Source: Streptomyces griseomycini
Lineage (GTDB): Bacteria; Actinomycetota; Actinomycetes; Streptomycetales; Streptomycetaceae
Assembly (NCBI RefSeq): GCF_014203535.1
Contig: NZ_JACHJI010000002.1
Location: forward strand, 749,042 to 813,041
Length of the DNA: 64,000 bases
Reading direction: 5' to 3'
A program made the position numbers and the translations under genes. This document shows positions 54,671 through 63,049 of the stretch, piece by piece (within the stretch, counting starts at the first letter, position 1; each line of letters opens with the position of its first letter). Below the pieces are notes generated by a model, which worked only from the letters and a program-made list of their open reading frames with translations, searched no databases and was not told where the DNA came from.

Positions 54671-56272
54671 ATGGTGTTGCCACTCCGTCGCCCCCCGACT
54701 CCTCAAGGCCGGTACACGCCTCGCCTATGGTCCGTCTGGCTGGTAGCTCCACTGGCCCTGCTGGTGGTCGGCACGCTCAGCTTCCTGATCTACCACCTCG
54801 CTTATGACTTCCTCACCTACTCAGCCAACCGTCAGCAGCCTCGCAAACCGGTCGACGTACAGGACGTCATCAAAACGACGGTCACCGTTCTGACCCTGAT
54901 CGGTGCCGTCCTTACGGGCATCTATGCCTATCGCAAGCAACTCCTCGCCGAGGGCGACGCCCATCGGGCGGATGCCAGCCAGCTAGCCGATCGCTACACC
55001 ACCGCGGCCGAACAGTTGGGCCATGACCAGGCTGCCGTGCGGCTTGCTGGCGTCTACGCCCTCGCCCACCTCGCAGACGACTGGGTGGAGCAACGACAAG
55101 TCTGCATCGATGTACTGTGCGCCTACCTTCGTATGCCTTACCAACCTGATCCGACACAACCAGGGCACAGGGAAGGTGAGCGGGAAGTGCGCCACGCCAT
55201 GATTCGCGTCATACGCGACCACCTACGAGACCCATGGGCGCCTAACTCCTGGTGCAGCTATCACTTCGACTTCACCGAAGCCACCTTCGACGGAGGCGAC
55301 TTCTCGGGAAGCCACTTTCGAGGCAAGACCACCTTCCTCCGTTCAAGTTTCACCAGCGGCACAATTAACTTCGGCCGCAGTCGATTTAGCGAAGGAAACG
55401 CAAGTTTTGTCGGAGCAGATTTTCAGGGTGGCACAGTCCATTTCGACGAAGCAGAATTCAGCGGGGGCAAGGTCAACTTTCACGGAGCAAGGTTCCGCGG
55501 AAGCGCCGTTCGATTCACTCGTGCGGTATTCAACGGCAGCACAGTGAACCTGAATCAGGCAGAGTTCAGCCAGGGAAACGTCACCTTCGCCGATGCAACA
55601 TTCGGCAGCGGCACGGTCGACTTCACCCAAGCAGATTTTAATGGCGGAAGAATCATTTTCACTGACTCGACATTCAATGGGGCAACGGTCAGCCTCACTG
55701 ATGCAGAGTTTAGTGATGGCACAGCAGATTTTACACGGGCAGAGTTCAACGGCGGATCAGTCTCACTTGGAAACTCGGTGTTCAGCGGCGGCACTGTCGC
55801 CCTTACTGATGCACAGTTCAAAGATGGCACAGTTAGCTTCACCGGCGCCGCATTCCGTGACGGAACAATCGACTTCACCGGATCAGGATTCAGCGGCGGG
55901 TCAGTAGACTTCATTCGCACAGAATTCTGCGGCAGTGCGGTCAGCTTCACTAACGTGGAGTTTAGTGATGGCATAACAAAATTCATCAATGCTAGATTTC
56001 AAAGCGGCACGGTAGAATTCACTGGAGCAGGGTTCAGTGGCGGCAGATCCGACTTCACTGGAGCTAAATTCTACGGCAGCGTTGTCGACTTCTCCGGAGC
56101 GAGGCTTAACGGCGGCGCAGTAATCTTCACCCGCACAGATTTCCGCAGCGGCAGAGTAAATTTCGAGCAAGCGAGGATCCTAGACAGCTCGAGCATTCCC
56201 CAATTTAACCACGCAACCTTCGGCGGTACAGATATCACTTGGGGGCGCGTTCCTAGGCCCCCGGGATCTTAA
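54671..56272 (+). CDS. Membrane-anchored pentapeptide-repeat protein
   Basis: 533 residues from ATG 54671; an earlier ATG at 54563 is possible. Two membrane helices (WLVAPLALLVVGTLSFLIYH and TVTVLTLIGAVLTGIYAYRK) precede a helical linker (LADRYTTAAEQLGHDQAAVR, LAGVYALAHLADDW). About 300 residues of repeats follow, each with FxGGxxxFxxAxF-type pattern (FDGGDFSGSHFRG, FSEGNASFVGADFQGG). The expected fold is a long right-handed beta-helix. Codon use and base composition are less G+C-rich than the core. Streptomyces has many such proteins; role unknown, possibly surveillance or protection. Confidence 0.88.
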   Translation: MVLPLRRPPTPQGRYTPRLWSVWLVAPLALLVVGTLSFLIYHLAYDFLTYSANRQQPRKPVDVQDVIKTTVTVLTLIGAVLTGIYAYRKQLLAEGDAHRADASQLADRYTTAAEQLGHDQAAVRLAGVYALAHLADDWVEQRQVCIDVLCAYLRMPYQPDPTQPGHREGEREVRHAMIRVIRDHLRDPWAPNSWCSYHFDFTEATFDGGDFSGSHFRGKTTFLRSSFTSGTINFGRSRFSEGNASFVGADFQGGTVHFDEAEFSGGKVNFHGARFRGSAVRFTRAVFNGSTVNLNQAEFSQGNVTFADATFGSGTVDFTQADFNGGRIIFTDSTFNGATVSLTDAEFSDGTADFTRAEFNGGSVSLGNSVFSGGTVALTDAQFKDGTVSFTGAAFRDGTIDFTGSGFSGGSVDFIRTEFCGSAVSFTNVEFSDGITKFINARFQSGTVEFTGAGFSGGRSDFTGAKFYGSVVDFSGARLNGGAVIFTRTDFRSGRVNFEQARILDSSSIPQFNHATFGGTDITWGRVPRPPGS

Positions 56273-56333
56273 CGTCAGGCGATTCTATTAGACTGTGCGC
56301 ACAATAGAGCGGTGGCATCAGGGGAGGCTCTCG

Positions 56334-58079
56334 GTGGGAAACTATCTGCGTGTCGGTGAGGTGCTGCGCTCCGCGCAGAACAGGGACCCTTCGGTGCCAG
56401 TCATCGATGGGTACCGAAACATCCATTACGTCACGGCTTCCGACACGTTGCCCCAGATCCAGTTGAGCAAGGGCATCAACCCGATCGCCAGGTCCAAGGG
56501 CGGGCAGCGTCGGCCGGCGATCCTGATCCGTTCCAGCCCGTGGAAGGCCGGGACCGCTGAGACTCCCTGGCACGACGTGTTCGACCTGGACAACGGTCGC
56601 GTGCGCTACTTCGGAGACCACAGGGCCGACCACACGGTGCCGGTGGGCAGCACTCAGGGCAATGCGGTGCTGCTGGAAGCCTTTGCGGAACAACAAGCCT
56701 CCAATCCCGAGCACCGTGCCCGGGCCGTGCCGCTCCTTGTGTTCGCAGCTGTGTCGCGCAACAAGACCCCCAAGGGATATGTCCAGTTCTGCGGCCTGGC
56801 GGTCATCGAACGCGCCGAGCTGATCGAGCAGGAGACCGACGGCAAGCCATTCCCCAACTACCGCTACGACATGACGCTGCTGGATCTCAGCAAAGAAGAC
56901 GACCGAGTCGACTGGGCCTGGATCGAGCGCCGAGGCGATACCTGGCGCACAGCCGTCGACGTACTCAATCACGCTCCGCATTCCTGGCTTGAGTGGGTGC
57001 AACACGGGCACAGGATGTTGCCGGACCTACGCCGGCGAACTCCCTTCCCGTCTGGGGAGGACAAGCCTCTGCCTCCACCCTTGAACGAGGGTAAGGGTGA
57101 GCCGCTCTCGTTGTTTCCAGCGCCCCGCCGGCCAGACAGCACCGCCCTAGCTTCTCCTGACACGGCCGGACCAGAGGAGAAGCTGACCGCAGACCTACTG
57201 GTGGACAGGGTCAGGCGTCTCAGGATCCACCAGAGGAACGATCAGCCGAGTAGGCACAAGCCACTGGCCTTGCTGTGGGGTCTCTCCAGGATCGCCGCAG
57301 GAAAGTCGCGCCTCGCGCCCTGGCGCCAGTTCCGTGACGAGGTGGGGGAGCTCCTGGCCGAGTTCGGCCATCCGGGCTCCTCCGTGACTCCCGAGTACCC
57401 GTTCTGGCACCTGCAGACGAGCCAACTGTGGGACGTGCAAGGCCTACCTCTTGGGCAGTCCGCAAAACCCCATGTCTCAACGTTCGACAGGTTCAACCCC
57501 AGAGCCGGGCTGTCGGAGCAGGCCGCGCACCTGCTCGGTGATCCCTTTGTGCGCTCTCAGGCAGTCGCCGCGCTGCGGGAGACCCATCTTGCCGACGTCG
57601 ACCACCACGAACTGATGAACCGGTTGGGACTGGCTGGCTACGAGAGCGCAAGCGGCGTTCCCGACGGCGCAGGGGAGCTAGAGACGGAACCAGGCCCAGC
57701 CTCAAGGCGCATGGTTACCCTCTCCCGCATCGTCCGTGACCCCGAGCTGACGACCGCGGTGAAGAGATTGCACGGCGACCGCTGCCAGGTGTGCGGTCTG
57801 CAACTGTCGACCCGATTCAGCACCTACAGCGAAGCAGCCCACATCCGCGGCCTCGGACGCCCCCACAACGGCCCGGACAAGCTGTCCAACCTGCTCGTCC
57901 TCTGCCCCAACCACCACGTGCAGTTCGACACACTCGCTATCTACATCGACACCGACGACACCGTGCGCATGACCGCCGACGACACCCCCATAGGCCAACT
58001 TCGCCGGCACCATGCTCACCAGATCAACGAAGCACACCTCCGGTACCACCGCGCTCTGTGCGGCAGGGACCACGAGTAA
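56334..58079 (+). CDS. Type IV restriction endonuclease: SRA-like, sulfur-binding and HNH domains
   Basis: 581 residues from GTG 56334 with GGGGAGG six bases upstream; the in-frame ATG at 56295 lacks such a site. Residues about 5-230 resemble the SRA-like N-terminal domain of AspBHI-type enzymes (WHDVFDLDNGRVRYFGDHRA, GNAVLLEAF). Residues about 284-435 match a sulfur-binding domain (RHKPLALLWGLSRI; YPFW at 355-358, the expected phosphorothioate pocket). An HNH nuclease closes the protein (Cys484, Cys487, EAAHIRGLGRPHNGPDKLSN, LCPNHH at 523-528). It should cut invading DNA with methyl or phosphorothioate marks, like ScoMcrA, which lies at the same locus in S. coelicolor. Confidence 0.88.
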   Translation: MGNYLRVGEVLRSAQNRDPSVPVIDGYRNIHYVTASDTLPQIQLSKGINPIARSKGGQRRPAILIRSSPWKAGTAETPWHDVFDLDNGRVRYFGDHRADHTVPVGSTQGNAVLLEAFAEQQASNPEHRARAVPLLVFAAVSRNKTPKGYVQFCGLAVIERAELIEQETDGKPFPNYRYDMTLLDLSKEDDRVDWAWIERRGDTWRTAVDVLNHAPHSWLEWVQHGHRMLPDLRRRTPFPSGEDKPLPPPLNEGKGEPLSLFPAPRRPDSTALASPDTAGPEEKLTADLLVDRVRRLRIHQRNDQPSRHKPLALLWGLSRIAAGKSRLAPWRQFRDEVGELLAEFGHPGSSVTPEYPFWHLQTSQLWDVQGLPLGQSAKPHVSTFDRFNPRAGLSEQAAHLLGDPFVRSQAVAALRETHLADVDHHELMNRLGLAGYESASGVPDGAGELETEPGPASRRMVTLSRIVRDPELTTAVKRLHGDRCQVCGLQLSTRFSTYSEAAHIRGLGRPHNGPDKLSNLLVLCPNHHVQFDTLAIYIDTDDTVRMTADDTPIGQLRRHHAHQINEAHLRYHRALCGRDHE

Positions 58080-58499
58080 CCGTACGGGTCTACTCGCCTC
58101 TTTGACGGCCAGCAGACGATGACGCAGCAGCTTTACAGCGGGCTCACCCTGACCTGTCTGACCTGTGGAGATGAGAAACCAGGTCTTCTCTGGGGGACAC
58201 CTGGGGGGAATCACGACCGCAGGCCGCCCCGCATTACTGCGTCTCCTTGGCGGACGACCCTCCCAAAGGCCACTACACGCCGATCAACCGCTTTGGGGCC
58301 TACTGGTCACCCTGCCAAAGCACCTAGGGCGCCGAGAACGGCATGACACGTCGATCGGTAGTGGGCGATCAGGTACGCCAGAAGCCACACTGATGCTGTG
58401 CTGGCACCTCAGTTGACTGCGACATACCTGGACAAAGTGCGTCAACCGTCGTTCAGTGCGTGCTGTCCCCATTGCGCTGAGTGCTCATCCTCCGTGACC
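58080..58499. other. Intergenic region before the DUF4365 gene
   Basis: 420 bases with no convincing gene. It contains a short direct repeat TGACCTGTC/TGACCTGTG near 58,150-58,168 and a TTGACT box at 58,413 that could belong to the promoter of the following two-gene unit. Confidence 0.4.
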
Positions 58500-59075
58500 A
58501 TGGATGAGCGAGGGGCGGAGCTGCGAAGTGCGGCAAGGGGGCGCTGGGTGGCGGGATTTCAGAGCGAGGTTTGGCAAGGCCACTTCGCCGAAGGGCTTGT
58601 GTGGGCAATGTCCTGCGCCGCAGGGTTGAATCCCGGCAAACGAGCCCTTGATACGGACGGTGTCGACATCCAAATTGGCTTCCCTGGGGCCGTCGGCACT
58701 ATGCGCTATCCCCTTATTGAGGCCCAGGTGAAATCTTGCTGCAACCCCAACTATGTGGGCGACTCATTCTCCTACTCAATTCCGGTCAAAAACTACAATG
58801 ACTTGATCGGCCGCGTAGGTGTAGAGCTACCGACCAGACGTTACTTGTTCCTGGTGCACACACCGGCCACGAAGGCCGAGTATGTACTTTCGACTCACGC
58901 ATCCAGCAACTTTCAGCACGCCATTTACTGGGTCGACATCATGGACCACGACCCGATTGATCCGGAAGCGCAATCCACAAAAAGGGTGCACGTACCGCGC
59001 CAGAATCTACTTACAGTTGACACCCTGACTCAATTAGTTACGGGAGAGATTTTTCAGAGGAGGGAAGCGGTGTGA
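58500..59075 (+). CDS. DUF4365 domain protein (predicted PD-(D/E)XK-like nuclease)
   Basis: 191 residues from ATG 58500; GTG 58494 is an alternative. The DUF4365 pattern is complete: Glu31 in HFAEGLVW, Asp56 in DGVDIQIG and Gln76-x-Lys78 in PLIEAQVKSC, followed by YSIPVKNYNDLIGR, TRRYLFLVHTP and AIYWVDI. The D...QxK layout is that of PD-(D/E)XK nucleases. A rare TTA leucine codon at 59034-59036 makes it potentially bldA-dependent. It overlaps the next gene by four bases (GTGA), so the two proteins probably work together. Position next to a type IV restriction gene suggests defence. Confidence 0.8.
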   Translation: MDERGAELRSAARGRWVAGFQSEVWQGHFAEGLVWAMSCAAGLNPGKRALDTDGVDIQIGFPGAVGTMRYPLIEAQVKSCCNPNYVGDSFSYSIPVKNYNDLIGRVGVELPTRRYLFLVHTPATKAEYVLSTHASSNFQHAIYWVDIMDHDPIDPEAQSTKRVHVPRQNLLTVDTLTQLVTGEIFQRREAV

Positions 59076-60226
59076 TGATTGAACCGGGCGGCTTTCAATT
59101 CACTCAGGCGAGTGATCCACACCGCATCTCTCTTTACCTAACAACCCATGGTTGGATCTCATACGAGGAACCTGGCGGCACTTTGTGGGTCGCTCAGGAC
59201 GAGGCTTACCAAGTGTTCGTTCCTCGTCATCGCGAAATGCGGGGCTACCTTTCCCACGTTACAACGCTGCTGAAGACACTGTCTGTCGCCGAAGGACGAA
59301 GTGAAGCAAAGATCTCGCTGGAGATCTCCGTTTCAGACGCTGACGTCCATTACATCCACACTGACCCAGACGCGGACCCCGGAACTACTCCAATCGAAGA
59401 GGGCGTCAAAGCCTTCGAAAGCCTGCGGCAATGGGTTCTTTCAGGGGCAGTCTTGACCGCCGCACCCCAGGCCCGGGTGGTGCAGCCAGCACGCAAGCCC
59501 ACCAAGGCACTTGAGTTCATGAGATCCGTCAGGCTTGGCCCCACATTTGAGGGAAGTTACATCCTCACGGCCTACATTCCCGTACCTGGCCGTACTGGTC
59601 AGACTGAGATCGAAGTGGACGACCCGCTAGTAAGACAGGCTAGCCAGCCTTTCGAGCGATCCGTCTCACTGAAGCTCAGAGAGGCCACCAAGGAGGCTCT
59701 TGGGGCCGCGAATGAAGTGATTCAAAGCAGCGAGGGAGTCGAAGCATTCACCCGACGAGCAGAATGCGGAGTTAATGCGAACCTCTGCGAGGCACTAGCG
59801 GGGTTCACTACCAAGGAAGGGGGCCAAGCAAAAATCGATGCCACGTGGGCGCTGTCGCGTCCGGTGACACCGACGGCTCCCATCATCTTGAGTCGAGATC
59901 AGGTAAGTGTTCTGCGCGATGCCGCGAAGGAAATGAGGGCAGCCGCGCCAGAAGATGACGTCACGGTCGTCGGCGCCGTGGTTAGGCTCCATCGAGAAGG
60001 GGCTTTCGGGCCAGGAGAAGTTAGCATTGCCGGCATCCTCGAAGACCGAGTCAATAACCGCCTACGTCGCATCTGGCTAGAGTTGGCCGAAGATGATTAC
60101 TCTCTGGCCACGCGCGCCCACGACAGCGGAGTTACAGTTGCGGTAACGGGGAGCTTGGAAAAACGCGGAAACAGATCCGTTCTTCGGAGTCCGTACAATT
60201 TCACGGTACGCCCTGATTCCCCTTGA
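59072..60226 (+). CDS. Unrecognised partner protein of the DUF4365 gene
   Basis: 384 residues from GTG 59072 behind AGAGGAGGG (ATG 59075 is the alternative). No signal peptide or membrane helix. Features seen: an N-terminal alpha/beta part (LYLTTHGWISYEEPGGTLWV, VFVPRHREMRGYLSHVTTLL); a middle part with ECGVNANLCEALAGFTTKEG and IDATWALSRPV; and a C-terminal beta-rich segment (SGVTVAVTGSLEKRGNRSVL) that could be an OB-like domain. I know no function for it. Translational coupling to a predicted nuclease makes a sensor, regulator or co-effector role the best guess. Confidence 0.75.
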   Translation: MMIEPGGFQFTQASDPHRISLYLTTHGWISYEEPGGTLWVAQDEAYQVFVPRHREMRGYLSHVTTLLKTLSVAEGRSEAKISLEISVSDADVHYIHTDPDADPGTTPIEEGVKAFESLRQWVLSGAVLTAAPQARVVQPARKPTKALEFMRSVRLGPTFEGSYILTAYIPVPGRTGQTEIEVDDPLVRQASQPFERSVSLKLREATKEALGAANEVIQSSEGVEAFTRRAECGVNANLCEALAGFTTKEGGQAKIDATWALSRPVTPTAPIILSRDQVSVLRDAAKEMRAAAPEDDVTVVGAVVRLHREGAFGPGEVSIAGILEDRVNNRLRRIWLELAEDDYSLATRAHDSGVTVAVTGSLEKRGNRSVLRSPYNFTVRPDSP

Positions 60227-60461
60227 AAGCCCATCGGGTAATTCACCCAAGATCTGCCTTCTGCACTCATGTCGCATCAGTTGAATTGTGGTCACCCGGC
60301 AACGACGCCGCGAGCGCAGATAGCGGACACTACCGCAGCAAGTAGAGAAGGCGCCCCTACTCTCCTGTACAAGAGACAGTCAGGACGACTCAGCCTGCCG
60401 TCCCGGCGGCGAGGCGTGGGAGTCTTGGGGATGACAACAGGCGAGCGGAGAGGGAGAGCGA

Positions 60462-60923
60462 GTGTCGCAGCAGGCCAACCCTCGGGGGACTTTCCTGAAG
60501 ATTGCCGACTCCATGAAGAGGCAGATCGAGGGCGACCCGGACATGGCGGAGCTGCCGTCTCTGGCTGAGGTCATGCGCGACCACAAGGTTTCGCGGGGGG
60601 TCGCCCTCCGTGCGTTTGGCGTGCTGCGTCAGGAGGGCGTGGCCGAGCCGGTACCGGGCGAGCGGTGGCGCGTCGTACGCGCGGGAGCGCAAGTCGACCG
60701 GCGCCCGCTCGATCAGCGGGTTGCAGAGATCATCGCGACTGAGGGACTCAAAGCAGGGGAAGCGTTCCCGAGCGCTTCCGTGCTGGCCAAACGGTTCGGG
60801 GTGTCACGTCCGACCGTGACCAAGGCGCTGGAGAAGTTGGAAGCCGCCGGCGTGCTGGCGGGTGGAGGACAGGGCAAGGTGCGGACGGTCCGCGCCGTGC
60901 CGGCGCGAGAGGGGCGTTCGTAG
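60462..60923 (+). CDS. GntR-type regulator with two winged-helix domains
   Basis: 153 residues from GTG 60462 with GGAGAGGGAGAG upstream. Two tandem GntR-like winged helices: residues about 8-70 (LPSLAEVMRDHKVSRGVALR, AFGVLRQEGVAEPV) and about 78-145 (FPSASVLAKRFGVSRPTVTK, ALEKLEAAGVL). No effector domain. Ordinary GntR proteins of actinomycete ICEs (KorSA-like) have one such domain, so this one may bind two sites or act as a pseudo-dimer. It is probably the transfer or replication regulator. It abuts the HD gene. Confidence 0.85.
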   Translation: MSQQANPRGTFLKIADSMKRQIEGDPDMAELPSLAEVMRDHKVSRGVALRAFGVLRQEGVAEPVPGERWRVVRAGAQVDRRPLDQRVAEIIATEGLKAGEAFPSASVLAKRFGVSRPTVTKALEKLEAAGVLAGGGQGKVRTVRAVPAREGRS

Positions 60924-60924
60924 C

Positions 60925-61491
60925 TTGTCGACGTTGACGGAGTGGGCCTATCCCTTAGCTGAGTCGTTGCTCGCTGAGCCGCTGCCGCGACGCTGGAAAC
61001 ACTGCCTCGGAGTCGCCGAGAGGGCGCGCACCATCGCGCTCATCCTCGATCAGGATGCGGACCTGTTGGAAGCTGCGGCGGTTCTGCATGACATCGGCTA
61101 TGCGCCGGATCTCGCCAAGACGGGCTTTCATCCCTTGGACGGCGCGCGGTATCTCCGGGACGTGGCCGATGCTGACGAACAGGTTGTCAACCTGGTCGCT
61201 CATCACTCGTGCTCATGGCTTGAGGCTGACGCGCGCGGCTTGCGGGCTGAGCTTGACGGCGAGTTTCCCCGTGAGAGCGAGCACCTGAACGATGCGCTCT
61301 GCTACTGCGACATGAACACCACCCCGGACGGCACGCCGACCAACCCCGTGGACCGGATCAACGAAATCACCGGGCGCTACGGGCCGGACAGCCTGATCGG
61401 CCGGTTCATCCGGCGTGCCGAACCCGAGATCCTCGCGTGCACATGCCGCGTCCTCGAACGGGTCGCCGCTGCCAAGCGTCAGCCGATGTAA
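60925..61491 (+). CDS. HD domain phosphohydrolase-like protein
   Basis: 188 residues from TTG 60925, one base after the GntR stop, with GAGAGGGG ten bases upstream. The HD motif is complete: His in PRRWKHCLGVAERA, His-Asp in AAVLHDIGYAP, and HHSCSWLEADARG with later CDMNTTPDG. It should hydrolyse a phosphorylated nucleotide or signal. Homologues travel with GntR genes in Streptomyces integrative elements. It overlaps the Nudix gene convergently by 13 bases. Confidence 0.85.
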   Translation: MSTLTEWAYPLAESLLAEPLPRRWKHCLGVAERARTIALILDQDADLLEAAAVLHDIGYAPDLAKTGFHPLDGARYLRDVADADEQVVNLVAHHSCSWLEADARGLRAELDGEFPRESEHLNDALCYCDMNTTPDGTPTNPVDRINEITGRYGPDSLIGRFIRRAEPEILACTCRVLERVAAAKRQPM

Positions 61492-61952
61492 GGCGCCGTG
61501 CGCGTCCGGTCCATGGCGTGCTCAATCCGGAGCCGCATCGTGGGGTGTACGTCCAGCGTCACCAGGTCCGCCGGGTCAACCCAGCGGACCTGAGTCGTCT
61601 CGTTGCTCGTACGAAGGTCGCCGCCGACCGGCCGGGCCCGGAAGCAAATGCTGAACTGCTGACGGACTTCACCATCGTCGTACTGCATGACGTGCCCGGG
61701 ATCTGTGTAGAGGCCGGACACGTCGACCACTTCCGCCCTGATGCCGGTCTCTTCCCAGACCTCACGCACCACCGTGTCACTGATGGACTCCCCCACATCG
61801 TGACCACCGCCGGGCAGTGCCCACCTGCCGTTGTCAGAACGCTGGATCATCAACACCTGCCCCGCGTCGTTCTGCACGAAAGCGACGACGGACGGCACTA
61901 CCGAGTTTGCCGGCGGGGCGTCCGGATCGTGCAGGTAGTCGATACGTCCCAT
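61479..61952 (-). CDS. Nudix hydrolase, Pif-like
   Basis: 157 residues. A perfect Nudix box GHDVGESISDTVVREVWEET continuing GI fits Gx5Ex7REUxEExGU. PSVVAFVQNDAGQVLMIQRS precedes it. In pSAM2 the Nudix protein Pif blocks redundant transfer into cells that already hold the element, and its place beside the regulators suggests the same here. It is three bases from the upstream XRE gene, so both are probably in one operon. Confidence 0.9.
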   Translation of the reverse strand: MGRIDYLHDPDAPPANSVVPSVVAFVQNDAGQVLMIQRSDNGRWALPGGGHDVGESISDTVVREVWEETGIRAEVVDVSGLYTDPGHVMQYDDGEVRQQFSICFRARPVGGDLRTSNETTQVRWVDPADLVTLDVHPTMRLRIEHAMDRTRTAPYIG

Positions 61953-61954
61953 AG

Positions 61955-62722
61955 TCAGGCTCCCGTGATGCTCGTGACGTCCTGGTCAGTGATCGGGCGT
62001 GCGTTCTTCCAGGTGTGATCGATGCTATTCGCGTACGTGTCGAAGAGGCTTCCGCCGGGGAGTCGTCGCAGGTGCAGTACGGGCGCCATGTAGGCGCCGA
62101 TGCCGTAGACGTGAGGGTTGACGAGCATTTCGTCATCAGCCCGATAGATCGAGTTGTACAGCGTCGAGTCGTGCAGCCGGAAGCCAATGTCCGGGTGACT
62201 CCGCATGAGGGGCCGATACAGCACGAGCGCGTTACGAATCTTGCCGTCCATGATGTGGTGCCCCTCGTCAATGCCGCGCTGTCGGACGGCCGCACATCCC
62301 GGGTCCCCAAGCAGGATGCGCACCCGCACCCCGGCTTCCACCTTCGCCCTCACGAGGTCGTGGAAGAGCGGATCTTCGGACAAGAAAAGCCCGGAGTACA
62401 CGAGGACGTCTAAGTTGCGCTCAGCACGTCCGTACAGCTCTCGCCAGAGCCCAGAAGGCACCGTGTGGCGATGCGGGTAGACCGTCGCGATCTCGGCTTT
62501 GGTCAGGTCGGCCGCACTGTGAACGGTCCGACCGTCCTCCCACAGTGTGGTCACGTCGACCTTGAGGGCCGCCGCCGTCGCGTACTGGTGACGCAGGTAC
62601 GGCACCTTGCCCTGAGTGATCCAGCGTTCGACCGTCTTGGGGCTCACCTCGATCGCCTCAGCGAGGCTCTGCACGGTCATGCCACGGGCAAGGAGAGCGC
62701 TTCGTAAGCGCTCGTTCGACAT
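61955..62722 (-). CDS. XRE family regulator with PLD-like (DUF5919) C-terminal domain
   Basis: 255 residues from ATG 62722 (GGGGG five bases upstream; GTG 62728 is possible). Helix-turn-helix: RGMTVQSLAEAIEVSPKTVE and RWITQGKVP. The C-terminal domain (VLVYSGLFLSEDPLFHDLVR, RVRILLGDPG, HDSTLYNSIYRADDEMLVN) looks like a phospholipase-D fold but lacks the HxK catalytic motif, so it is probably a sensor. It forms an operon with the Nudix gene, and a 27-bp palindrome stands 170 bp upstream. Confidence 0.85.
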   Translation of the reverse strand: MSNERLRSALLARGMTVQSLAEAIEVSPKTVERWITQGKVPYLRHQYATAAALKVDVTTLWEDGRTVHSAADLTKAEIATVYPHRHTVPSGLWRELYGRAERNLDVLVYSGLFLSEDPLFHDLVRAKVEAGVRVRILLGDPGCAAVRQRGIDEGHHIMDGKIRNALVLYRPLMRSHPDIGFRLHDSTLYNSIYRADDEMLVNPHVYGIGAYMAPVLHLRRLPGGSLFDTYANSIDHTWKNARPITDQDVTSITGA

Positions 62723-62876
62723 CTGCACCCCCGATGGGACGTCTAGGGACTTCTTGACCGTAGCCAGAAGTCCCAGAGCTGTCCATGAGTGGGGTAACCA
62801 ACTCCCCTGGCCTGCAGGGATTCTGAGAGTACGCCAAGACGTCCTGGCACGGGACCAACAGATTGTGTCGCCGTAC

Positions 62877-62917
62877 TTGACGAACCTCTATGCAGTACCT
62901 GTAAAACAGGTACTGCA
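62877..62917 (+). promoter_or_regulatory. Promoter overlapped by a 27-bp perfect palindrome
   Basis: TTGACG (62877-62882), 17-base spacer, TGTAAA (62900-62905). TGCAGTACCTGT-AAA-ACAGGTACTGCA (62891-62917) has perfect 12-bp arms centred on the -10. A bound dimer would shut the promoter. It reads towards the transfer genes. The GntR or XRE protein nearby is the likely repressor. Confidence 0.75.
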
Positions 62918-63049
62918 ACGCCCGAAGGAAAGCCCGCAGGGGTGAGTACGAAGGAAGCGTCAGTGCCTTGACAACTCCACACAGGGAACTGCCGGTAACC
63001 CGTGGTCCGCCTGCCCGAAGGGGTCGGAAATAAGGCGGAGAAGACCGGC

